The position numbers were made by a program, and so were the translations under genes. This document shows, in pieces, positions 27,062-38,920 of a DNA stretch of 64,000 nt; the stretch's first letter is position 1; every line of letters begins with the position of its first letter. The stretch spans positions 29,454,207 through 29,518,206 of the forward strand of contig NC_030858.1 of the NCBI RefSeq assembly GCF_000208745.1, read 5' to 3'. Source of the stretch: Theobroma cacao (lineage: Eukaryota; Streptophyta; Magnoliopsida; Malvales; Malvaceae). Below the pieces are notes generated by a model. That model was not told the DNA's origin, did no database searches, and saw only the letters and a program-made list of their open reading frames with translations.

Positions 27062-30000
27062 GTATTAAGTGGAATGAAGAGGAATCACAAAAAAGAAACT
27101 AATGTTGCTACGGAAAAAAAAAAGAGAATTGCCTTGATTTTTGTTTGGTTGATAAATATTATTGTCAATTTCTTTCTTTCTTTCAATTTAATTTTTCACG
27201 TGAAACCCCTGAGATAGGTAGGCTTAAAATGGTGTGGTTATAGTGTCTTTTAAAAAGCTGTGTTCGAAATTTGTTTGTGATGAGTTAGTTGCTGAAGGAA
27301 GAGGAAAAGGCAAAAAGTGTTGGTTGTTCTAGCCCACAATTTGTGGTTGTAAATATGTCAATCAGGCTTTTAATGGTGTTTTTGGTTAGAAAAGTCTTTG
27401 TCTGGCATTCAATTTGTCTGTCTCAATTGCTTTCATCATGTGCTGTCCAAAGCCTAAAAGATAGAACCACTCCACCCTGAGCTTTTTAGGTGATTTGAGG
27501 ACTTTAAACTTGGCCTGCTCTGCTTTATTTTACTATTGTCTAAATCATACCTTAAAAACCAGAATCATTTATTGATTGCTCAATGTTCATGTTTCCTGAC
27601 CCTTTGGTCTAGAGAAAGTTGCAAGTTCTACAAAAATGGCGGCTTATATTATGGATTTCCTTCCTTTTTCACTCCCTCTTTTCTGCGTTATCAGTTGCCT
27701 GCATTTTACTCCAATGGCAGCAGCCAATTGCCATCTATGAATGAGTTAGTGATGAGATTTATTCCTAGAACGCTCAATGTATTCCTAGCTACTTTATTTG
27801 TTCTCAGTCGCTAGCATTAGCTGACATTGCGGTCTGCCAATTTAATATGAAATTCCCAAACGAGCACTGTGACAATGAAGTTTTCCATTCCCATTGGTTA
27901 GGGAATTTATCACCTGCCTGACACAACTTTAAACAATGAACCAACCTCTGGAAACGTTTTAACTTGCTGTTATAATTAGTTGGCCTTCTGGTTGATATGT
28001 TAGTATTTCACAAATTCAATGTGCTACCTTCCCTGCTGATCTCAAATACTAATAAACTCCTACATTGAACATGTGGCTCTGCAGGGTAGCACCTCAGGCT
28101 CACTTTAACCCAAAACCAACCTGACCAGACACGTTAAAGCAGGGTAGGATGGATTTCAAAGAAAGTTGAGTCCGGTTCTAGCAGGCTCCTCGGGACACTT
28201 CGGTTCAAAATGTCCTGTTAACCAGCGCTAGATAACTTAAGAGTACTAGTTCAAAAAACCTGCGGGTCTGCTTGCAACCTCAATTGCCAAAACTCATGCA
28301 GGTAAGTGCAAATCTCACACTGGTCATCAGGTACATAATTTCTATAACTCAAGAGTGACTCGAGTACTAACTACTAGACATTGCATGAGGATATAATCCT
28401 GCATATCATCTAATCAAATGCTTTACTCAAATGACAGTATGCAGACCATGTCAGCTGACAGCACCCTCTAGAGACATGCACAGCTGTTCCCCTCTAATCA
28501 CCATTCAGAAAGCAAGCAAACTGCAAAACTAAAAATTGATCATAAGCCAGGTTCTAAAGATTAGATTGCATTCCTTGTGTGCCCACCAGACATAGATTCT
28601 ACTCATATTTGGCATCTTCAACCACCAAATTCTGACAGAAATTAAGCTTATAAACACATTACACATTACAATGTGAAATGTTTTCATGAATATTTTGCAC
28701 ACTAGATAATTTGATGCTGTATGTTTCAGTTTGGCATATCAACGTTTTGACCCATTGAGTTCCAGTTTCAATCAAGACTTGACTTTGAAGCATCTAAACT
28801 TCCAATCCAGTATTAGATTGTGCTGAATAGCAAGCATAGAATAAGATAAGATATATAGCATATGAGCAAGGAAAGCCTACACCAGCACTATAGCTCCGCA
28901 TTACCTGCTGAGGAAAAGAGAATAGGAATGTGCCATTGATACATTCAATTCATAAGCAACCATATGCACAATTAGTTATTCTTTTCACTATCTACAACCT
29001 AGTAAATGCCTACCACAACAAATCTCTCCCTCTCTCCTGAGGCTAAATTATCTATGTTGTTCAGCTAAAACTGTAATAGATTAATGATAGCCACACCTCA
29101 CCTTAGAAAGTGAGCTTTCAAGTTCAAAATCCCCTGACCCCTAACTTAACTGTCATAAAGATGTACATATTGCAAATTTGCATTAACTTCTATTGCTGAA
29201 ACTCTTATGAGGTAACGAATTTTGTTAGCTAATTTGATTTCTTCCTCTTGTTTTAAAACAAGTGAGATGGTTGCATTCAGTCTTTCATCAGTTTTATATA
29301 GTGACAAGGGATTTATATTTGTATTAATGGAACCTTTACCATATAAAAGGGATTATCTCACAGAGGTTTTCCCTTCAATTTTTATCATTTTTGGCTATTT
29401 AACTATGCATTTATGTGAATGGTAGCTATTCCATTAATCACGAACTTTATGCTACAGTAATGAAATAATAATTGTTGCATAAATAATGGTAAAAGCCCTT
29501 CAACAATCAGTAGGAGGCAAACAAAATAATTTCTTATGAATTATCTTCACACGGTATCTGAAAATCATTTAATGCAGATTCTGTAAACTGTAAAGCATCA
29601 AATTTGTTGCCATTGTAATATCTTCTAATATATCTGCACCAGTTTATAGCATTTAATTTTCTTCCATAAACTGCAATCAAATTGATTTTGTTATGAAATT
29701 TCATCAATCAATTTATGATCTTGCATTTGAATTGCTTATTTTCAAACCACCCCCTGCCAGAAAGCAATTTAAAAGAACAGAGATTAATAAAAATCATTGA
29801 TTTCATGTCTACAGATTTATTTTTATAATGCTAAATCTTACTCTTATCAAACAGATTTGTCCATCAACTTATAACAATTCAAAACAAAGCCACAAACATT
29901 CACAACGGACTATGGATTTAACTTGAGAATCCTGAAAATTGTTACTTTCTGAAAACAGACATGCAACTAGTATGTCATAGTGAGGGTGAAAATGTTTAGA

Positions 30001-32924
30001 ACATTGAACATAGCTAGTTCACAGGCCAGGTTCATCATCCCATACATAAATAATTGGTTTATACCGGCATTGAGCATTAGCTTTGTATATTATATACCTG
30101 AGATTCCTTATACAGACGATTAAATTTCAGATAAAACTTAAAAAGTTTGAGTCTAGCTGTACAAAAGGATAAGACATGGTGCATTAGCTGTATACAGTGG
30201 TATGAAATGACAGTGGGCGCACCATGTATAGCACTCTATTTCACTGGTAACCTTAGCTCCAGACATGCGTTACTGATATTCGACCAATGAACTTAGCTGT
30301 TGCATATACCACTCTCATTTCACCCAATGAATTTAGAGCGTGAAATATACGACTGCTATATCACCAATGTACTTACTACCCATTGTGTAACGTAAGGTCA
30401 CATGTAACCAATAAGAAAAACTTACATGTAATGTATATCTTTACTTTGTTACTATAAAGAGAAGAAACCTCAATGGTTTTACCTACCCCAGATGGTCTCC
30501 TAGACCAGTCTCTTAAATTTAGAAGAACAACTTGGTATCGCCTAGCATTCTTGGTGAGTTCCTCTCCCCATCTTTTCTTCCTTTCTACTAAGGAGATGAG
30601 ATGCCACACTTTTTTTGTTGTTTCCATAGTATTAACGTTTATGAGAATTTCTCTTCTCTTTATAGTCCTTTGTCAGTGCTTTTCCATCATGATTAGTGAA
30701 TAGCTTGGTATCGCCTAGCATTTTTGGTGAGTTCCTCTCCCCATCTTTTCTTCCCTTCCTACTAAGGAGATGAGATGTCACACTTTTTCTGTTGTTTCCA
30801 TAGAATTAACCTTCATCAGAATTTCTCCTCTTCCATCATGATTAGTAAATACCAGGAAGTATATTCTTTTGATTTTGGATTTGATTATCCTTCCAGTTGA
30901 TAGATTTGATTTTGGATAATATTATTTATTTAATTGAGAGATTTTTATAATTCTTTATATTAGATCAACCCTCCACCTGATATATTACAATTTCCTTTTG
31001 CAGCATTTGATTTGCTTGATTTCTTTTCTCCTTACATGATACAATAAGTTGAAAGCTGCCTAGCTATTGATTGTAATTAATCTCTTCACATTTGTTGGAC
31101 AATTTTGTCAATTATTATTTTTTTTAGCCAATCAACTATTCATTCTACTTCCTTTTTGCATTTGTAGGTCTTCTCTGACAATCAATTAAAGTCCCGTGAA
31201 AGTGATTGTATCATTTCATCCAGTCAACCAGTAGTCTCCACAAACTAAAGTACACTCACAAAGTGTGAAAACTGATGCACACATGCAGGTTCAAGTTCTC
31301 TAAATTATGTGGTCCGTAATGGTGATTTCTGATTTATAACTTTGATAACCAAAACACCACACTGACACTTTCTAATATTTCAGGCATATAACTAGCAATT
31401 TTCAATATTGACTGAAATTAAACTTTGATATGATAAAAAAGTTGAGTCATATAGTGGTCATAAGAAAACAAGGTACAGATTGTCAAAATTAATTACATGT
31501 CTTCTGTGTTTCTGTAATCTTGTAAACTATATTATTGCTTCTTGGTGACCATTTCATAGTTAAATAAAGACAATCAATTTTATGATAAAATCGAAACCAG
31601 GATCTGCCACTGACAGGCTACCACTCTGGACTGATTTGTTCATTAGTAAACAGAAAAAAAAAAAAAAGAATTCCTAGATTGCAGGTTCAGACATAGCAAA
31701 GGTTTCTATCAAGTGTTTTGCAGTGAAGGACAAAAAGGTTAGACATTGCCACCTCTGTTCTATCAAATTCAGATGTTCCTGTAAGTTCCAAATGGTTCAT
31801 TTATAATGATTTTCAAGTTTATTTAAAGTTTAATTGTTTTAGCTGAATTGATATCTCATATGCATGAATTCAACTTTTTCATCTTTTCATGTTGCCTTCA
31901 ATCTAATTTTGTAAAAAGCTCTAATGATTTCTTTTATCAGGAGGATTTATGTACATTTAAGTCAAACCTGCGACATATTGTAGAAAGCCCCTAATTTAAT
32001 ATATTTTTAGCTACATGCTCTCCGTGGTAGAAAACAAAATAACATGGTATAACTGCATAGCACCAGCAGAGAAATTGCAGCCGATACAGTAGCAGTCAAG
32101 TTAGGGTTCACAAAATACTCTATAAAAGCATCTCTAATTTAGCAAGTATAATCTCAACTCAACCCTAAGGAATCACTTAATCTGGCTTTAAGTATAATCT
32201 ATCAACAGTTGTAATGATTTAATCTTGCTTTTAGCCTTTGCATAAGTCCTTTTTATGGAATGATAACAATTTTTATGTTGAAATTTGGTGCTAGAAAATG
32301 GTTCCAAGTCAAGAAGTTGGCAAGTAAGCTACCTAGAAAAGAAGCTAAATTAATACATTTGGAACATAGAAAAGGCCCTAGGAGATGCAAAGTGGCTGTA
32401 AATGCATTTTGTTCTGAGGTTGGTTATCTCTAAGGAAGGAAGAGAGAGAGACAAAGAGAATTCTCAGCATCAGTTGATGAAGTTGTGTGTGATATTAACT
32501 ATAATAAAAGACTGAACCAAACTATGCCCTCATTTCAAAAAAGCAAGCAAGCAATATACTATGTTTTAATTTAATTTATTAGCAGCCATGCATCCTTGAG
32601 GAAATGGAAAAAATACTCACCTTTTCTTAACTGTTCATTCCATTTTGACGAGTTTGTCTTTGCTTCTTGTTGCTGCTTTTGCCTTACCTACCTTTCTTCA
32701 TTTGGGTTTGTAACAAATCAGACTTTTGTTCCCATCAAGACACCGGCATGATCTCTCATCTTCATTTCTTCTTCTGAAGAAATGGCTCCTTTCTATAATT
32801 TCACCTCCTTTTTAGTGCATCCTCATGGCTTCTGTTTCAAAATTTTTAGTAGCTTCTTTAGGTATTTTTTGCAAATAAGAAAAAGAAAACAAGACTCATA
32901 ACGTTTTTAAAAACTTACCCCACC
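27062..32924. other. Large intergenic region without a supported gene
   Basis: It begins with the CDPK 3' UTR. Open frames are short and show no domains. A local tandem duplication lies at about 30531-30860. Degenerate repeats of about 50 bp containing CCAATGAACTTAG-like phrases lie at about 30215-30375. The patch at 28070-28280 is less AT-rich but was not recognised. I see no tRNA. Confidence 0.45.
30531..30860. repeat. Tandem duplication, period 173 bp
   Basis: CTTGGTATCGCCTAGCAT at 30531 recurs at 30704. It is followed in both copies by GGTGAGTTCCTCTCCCCATC, AAGGAGATGAGATG and TTCCATCATGATTAGT. The second copy has a small deletion near its end. Confidence 0.9.
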
Positions 32925-34474
32925 AGCTTCTTCCACATAACAGATATCATTAGTTACTACATTGCTTCTTCCACTCAATAGCTCCTCTTCACCTTTTTCA
33001 AGTTAAACAGCAAATTCTACATGTGCAGCCAGCTTCTCTTTTCATCTTTCACATTGTGATGATTTGAGAAAGAGAGAAGTAATAGAATCTTCTTCATCTG
33101 TTACTGTTTCATCAGATTTTTCTACCTCATTAGCCGCATCTCCACTAATCTTACATGCTTCTAGAGCAGTTCTGTTCTTTGCCATGAAATTGAACTGGGT
33201 AGTTTGAGCTGCATTTGACACTCCTTCTATTTCATTTGCTTCCTTAGCAAGAGCTTCATTCTCTCTACTCTTCCTCTAATAATTTAGCTTCTTGGTTATC
33301 TTCATTGTTGCTATCAAAATCCAGTTTGGTTGTCTTCACTTCATCATGATGCATGTGAGCCTATATATCTGCAGGTTGCTTCACCCCACAGTTGCTATCT
33401 TTCCTGCTTGAAGACTTGGAGGTCCTCATTCTTAGAGCTTTTTGCATAAGTTTTTTCCTTGAACTCTTCAGCCTTTTTGCTAATTCAGCAATGATAATCT
33501 TCAGGAAGTCATCTTTCACAGCTTTCCCTCTTTCTTTAATGTCACAGTTGTCTGATCCCATGCTCCAGAAGTCAGAATGAGACTTCACTACAGTAACTTC
33601 TGCTTCAAATTCTTTAGTAGCTCTTTTAGCAGTTTCTGAAAAGATATTAACATTTGTCACTGCTGCACCATTAACATTTCTTGAGTTCTCTTTCATCACA
33701 TATTCCTACTGTTGGCAGAATCTAAACTACCAACTTTTCTTTCAGAACACAGCTCCCTTTTCAACTTGAAACTGTCAGTTGGCATTACCTTGAGTTCAAA
33801 CCGTTCTTTTCTTAAGTCCAACACCTCTTTGTCACCATCTTCATACAGAATCCTATGTAGGCAATTCTTGTTATCAAAAGCAACAATGCGTCCTGTGAAC
33901 CATCTGCGTGAACCTGACCAGTAGACCTTGACTCTTTTGCCAACTACAAATTCATTGTCATTCTCCTCCAGATTAACCATGCGGAAAGCAGGAACCTCTT
34001 TCCTAGGATGAAGCCTAGACTAACTTTTCTGTGAAGATGAGAAATACGCACAAACTGTTTCTCCATCTGCACCCCTCTTTTGCATCATTGGAGTGTCTAT
34101 GTTCTTGTTGTCCTCTTTCTGGACAGTGTTGTCTACCTCTGTCTGTCCATTGCCAATGGGAACCCTTTCACCAGTCTGACTCTCCTCCTGCTTAGAGCAC
34201 TCTGCCTTGGAGTTACCTTTCATAGTCATCTGTTTAGTACTTTCTTTTCCCTTAAAATTATCAGTACAATTTTCTGTCAAGCTTTCTGTTCCTCTATATT
34301 TACCTCCCTTAGATCTCCCCTTAACAACCTTCCTCATCATTTCTTTTGTCAGACTCCCTATAATCAGGTCAGAATCCTTGGCTATGTCATTTGGTGCCGT
34401 CTGCCAGAAGTTTCCCTACAACACAAGTCCATAAATCTTTCTATTGGCTTTCCTGTTAATACCTTATCAGCCAT
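32925..34474 (-). pseudogene. Decayed inverted copy of the Tudor-like gene at 38921-40912
   Basis: Read on the minus strand, this DNA aligns with the functional gene from its start codon (34474-34472, MADKV) to about residue 570. An early frameshift garbles the N terminus, and a TAG at 34020-34022 replaces a leucine codon. Another stop lies at 33696-33698, followed by loss of roughly 90 codons relative to the intact gene. A further stop is at 33361-33363. The Tudor-like core (VGKRVKVYWSGSRRWFTGRI) survives as an open stretch at 33696-33980. Homology continues upstream into intron and promoter sequence, so this is a DNA-level duplication, not a retrocopy. It lies head-to-head with the intact gene. 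Confidence 0.88.
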
Positions 34475-35620
34475 CTTGAGAAGCAGAATATCTAACCTAA
34501 ATACTTGTGGAATTCAAGTTTAGTCAAGATATATCCAGAAAGGAAACCAGAAGAAAAACAAGAGTGCTAAATAAGGGAGCAGTTAGAAGAATAGCCCCAA
34601 ATCATAGTAGCACATACCATGTTCAAACTCTTGATCTCATCTAAAACCATAAGTACTTATTTAAGTCAGTGTTGCAAGAATTTCTCCTTAAGCCAGAGCT
34701 TTTACATGACCTGCAATTCTGGAAATTACAAGGTTTCCTAGTTAAATGCAAAATTCTACAACTCCTTAAGATAATTACCCAAAGTAAGAATTCTTAATGA
34801 AATGGAGCCTTGTATGATTGATGAGGAACCATCGACTGTCAGTAACTGACAAGAATGAAAACGTTGAACTACAACCACTATATCATCTCTCAACCCTATC
34901 ACAGTGAAGAAAAGACCCTAGGTGCCAGAAGTTTTTGGTGCTTACAAGCAACATGGCTGCAGAAGATGACCTAATATTCTAGTATAGAAGAAAACTCATA
35001 CATCAGATGATATAATTAATGCATTTAAGAAAGCTCACAAGTGAAACAGGAAAAAGCTGATACCTAGGTTCTTCATAGTTTGTAAACTACCAAACAAACC
35101 GGAACGATGAAAAAAGGTGAAATCTGTAGAAACAAAGACCCAAACAAATAAATGCAAAGAGAAATCAAAATGTCAGGAGGAATCCATAAGTGCAAATAAC
35201 AAAAACTTTAAAACAAGAAAAATAGAAACCCATATGCATCAAAGCTTAGAAAACTACCTACATGCCCAACAACCATAGATAGCATTTAGGAATTGGATAC
35301 CGCATATGCAGGAAAGCATAGAAAATCAGCCATAAACCCTGGCTGGAATGCTGACATAAGTAATCTTTTCAAGGAATCACAACCCTTGAAAGAGTTCTGT
35401 GATTTCTTCCGAGTTGTTAGGCTTCAAAAGGGGGCGGGAAATCTAATGGGATATGACATGTGGCTGGCTGTGGATTGGTTTTGTGTTGTGTGTCAACTGT
35501 CATGCACTCCTCCAGTAGCCCTCCATCCCATGACCATGAGTGTGGACTGCGGAGTTGTACAGCTTACAAGTTACGACTTAAAGCCAGGGAAAACGTGCCC
35601 TTTAAAGTAAAATGATAAGG
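34475..35620 (-). other. Duplicated leader intron and promoter of the Tudor pseudogene
   Basis: Minus-strand sequence at about 34475-34965 aligns with 38395-38920 upstream of the intact gene. Shared stretches include GATGGTTCCTCAT, ATACAAGGCTC and TTTTGCATTTAACTAG. Near 35400-35470 the pair AGCCACATGTCA and TTCCCGCC mirrors the G-box region of the intact gene. The 105-codon plus-strand frame at 35293-35610 is incidental. Confidence 0.65.
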
Positions 35621-36099
35621 TGTTGCATCCCAATTCCTAAATAAATGCGCATAAAATTGTTGTTTATTATCTATGAGTTTCTAAGTTATATTATTTATTT
35701 TTTTAAAGGCAAATTATTATTTATTTTTATATTTTCCTTTTTGAATTACAACTATTTGGCATCTTGAGTAGTAATAATCTAATTTGTGGTATATTTTATT
35801 ATATAAAATTGTTATTAGTTTGTGCCTAAAAACATATTTAGAGGTAGGATTATCGATACATGAATAAATCAATTAATTCATAAATAAAATATTATAATTA
35901 GATTAACATATTAATGATGTGTAGTAAGACAAACATTATTTTCATTAGAAAAACACAGATTTTGATGATGAAATGTTTCTTTCATTTTTTTTTATCTATT
36001 TTCCTTTTTCCTTTGAAAAATATGTAGAAGCTAGAAAACATGTAGAAAAAAGAAACGAGTGTTAAGAAGGCATCTTATGTGCATAAATCACTGCAATTG

Positions 36100-36600
36100 A
36101 AGTGAAGCTGGATTTTACAACTAAAGACAGAGGGTACTAGTAAATGCCGCTGAGTGCTGAGTTGCGAGTTGCAAATTGCAACAGAAAGCCAAGCACAGTT
36201 AGCCACGTGTCACAACCCAACAACATTCCCGCCACATTTCAAAGCTGACATGGCTTTGAGCGTGTTGTTTGTGCCCATCCAATGCTTACATTATAGAAAG
36301 CCCAACAAAGTGGACACAGCGCTTGTAACTTACCAACAAACCTCACCTGGCACATTGTAGCTTACTTGAACTGACACTCAGGCTTGTCCTGTCTTTTCTT
36401 CTTTTGTTTTTATTTTCCCTCTCTTGCTCGCCAAGAAGCAGTTTTGGCCTTTTGGGTATTTTTGTTTCTCACTGTGTAAAGAAGAGAGGGTTTTAAAGAT
36501 TCTTTTGTGTTTTTGAGGGTCTCAGTTGAGAAAGCTTTTGGGGTTGTTCATAGTTTGCAAAGCCAAAGCTTTTGTGTGACTGCAATTCAAGGTTAGCTGC
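36100..36600 (+). promoter_or_regulatory. Promoter and first noncoding exon of the Tudor-like gene, with a G-box
   Basis: AGCCACGTGTCA at about 36201-36212 is a perfect G-box/ABRE-like core and is followed by CATTCCCGCCACATTTC. A pyrimidine-rich transcribed-looking leader (about 36390-36590) ends near an AAG-GTTAGC donor-like site. This suggests a noncoding first exon spliced to the coding exon at about 38920, across a leader intron of about 2.3 kb. Confidence 0.55.
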
Positions 36601-38920
36601 CTTGCCTCTTGTTCCCTTCCTTTGGTTTATACATTTTATTGGCTACATTTCTTATCTATCTGCATTTCCTGATTTTTGCATGTCAAAGTTTTCAATTTTC
36701 AATTTTTCTAATCTAGGTAAAGGTTATGGTTTTCAGTTCATCAGTTGTACCAATTCTTTGGATTGGAGGTTCTTTTGTCAAAACTGGGCCTCTGGGTTTT
36801 TTGTTTTTGGCTAAAGGTTAAGTCTTTATGTGCTTTTCTGTGAAAATTCTTCTTTCAAGCGATTCTGATACCCAAAAACTTCGAACTTCCTGAAAGAAAA
36901 ACAGTTATAACAAAGCCATCTTAATAATTCCCTTGAAATCACCCTAGTTTTCACCTTCTTTCTGCTATAAAATTATCTGATCACCATTTGACTATAGTCA
37001 GGTTCTTCGTTTATGAAGGGGTTTTATGTGACATTTGGTTTTTATTTTCATTTTTAAGCTTTAATTATGATGTGTTTCTGGCCATTGGGGTTTTTTGCCT
37101 TAAGGATTCAACTTTTTGATAATGTTGGTTTCAAGCCTCTCTTGAATGTCTTCAACTCATTTTATTCAAGATAACAAGGTCTTTACTGATGAATCTGGGG
37201 TTTCCAGTATCAGTCGTCTGGTCATTAGTCTTGGATTTATTTGCTTATCACTTTTATATTCCTCTTAAAAGTTCTTATTGTTTCAAAAAAAAAAAATTGA
37301 CACCGAATGCCATGTTTAGACTGCTTTAATTTCACCCAGCTTTTTCTTAATTCTCGTGATTGTACATGACTTAGCTCTATGTTTATATAGTTTTAGTCTT
37401 CAATTCTAATGATGAAGGCTTCTAATGTGAAAAAATAGATAAATAAGTAGAGTGTAGGTACCTGTGTGTCATGATCAAGTTCATCTTTTTGTTCATAAAA
37501 AGGTATCTTTTTCCCTTAAAAAAAACTAGTATCTTTTTTACCAGACCACAAAGGCAAAGGTTTCAAGCTTTTAATCAGAGTCATCTTCTCTGAGCTATCT
37601 TGTGTGTCTCTTCTTTTTCTTCTTGAATTCTTACACCTCAATTGTTATTGCTCAAGCAATTTTACACATTCAAACTACTAACTGTCATCAGACACAAGCT
37701 CCCAAGTAGCATCCTGCAAATTTGACAAGCAAAGAGTTCCAAAACTTCAATGCCTTCTACAGTAGGGTTTAGAGAGGTTGAAGAGAATAATGGACTAGCA
37801 ACACACTATGCAATTTGACAAACCTTTTCCCTGACCATTTAAAATGTTGTGATGATTATTGGACCTTCAGGAGTTCCACTTGACTTAAACTCAGAAATCT
37901 TAAGAACTTTACTCTTAATAGGCTTGATGTGACTGCTTCTGTTTCACTGTTTCTACCTGCTTAACTGGTGTGTTCTCATCCAACAAACTTCAGAGAATTA
38001 GTCCAGCCTAATGGAATCCCTGGAGTTTGATGGTTGTGAATTTGATGAACTAGGTGATGATACCACATAAAATGTTCTGTGTTGAGTTTTAGGGAATTTC
38101 TTGAATCATTTCAAGTTTAATACATATTGCTTAATTTCTATTCAATGCGTGGGCATTTCAATACTCAACCATCTAAATTATGAGCATTGCAAAATATTTT
38201 CCATGCTTCATTAAAGCTTTAGCCGGAAGCTGTTCTGCATAGGGCCTAAAACAATTCCATTTCATCCATTGCTACACCTGTAAGAATATCAGCGACAGCA
38301 TATATCTCCTATTAACATGTATAACTCAATATAAACACTTACAAAAACTTCTTTTGGAAATTTTTGAGATCAAGGAGCATCCCTTATAACTTAGGTCCTC
38401 TCTGCAGCCATTTTACTTGTAGCCTCTAAGACTTTGCTTAATCCATCATACCTAGGGTCCTTTCTTCACTGCCATAGGGTTGAGAAAAATTAAACGTGTG
38501 TGTAGTTCAATTATTTTCAATTTCTGTCAGGTCAGTTATGGATGGTTGATGGTTCCTCATGACTAATACAAGGCTCATTTCAGAAAGAACTCTTACTCTG
38601 GGCAATTGTCTTGAGGGAATGAATAATTTTGCATTTAACTAGAAACCCTTGTAATTTGATTGACAAATATTCTAGAATTCCAAGTCATGCAAGAGGTCTG
38701 GGTTGAGGAGAAGTTCTTGCAACACTAAATAACTTAAATAAGCATTTATGGCTGTGGATGAGATCAAGAGTTTAAACATGTTGTATGTTACTTTGAGTTG
38801 GGACTATCTTCTAAATTCATTATTTGGTACCCTTCATTTTCCTTCTGGTTTCCTTTCTGAATACGTGTCAACAACACTTCAATTTTGTAAGTTTTCAGGT
38901 TTGATATTCTGTTTCTCAAG
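36601..38920 (+). other. Probable 5' leader intron of the Tudor-like gene
   Basis: T-rich sequence without coding potential runs up to a TTTCAGGTTTGATATTC/TCTCAAG context just before the start codon. The last 525 bp are duplicated in inverted form at 34475-34965. Confidence 0.45.

Noticed and set aside
35293..35610. 105-codon open frame on the plus strand
   Set aside because: It overlaps the mirrored promoter of the Tudor pseudogene, has no recognisable domain and no splice or start context.
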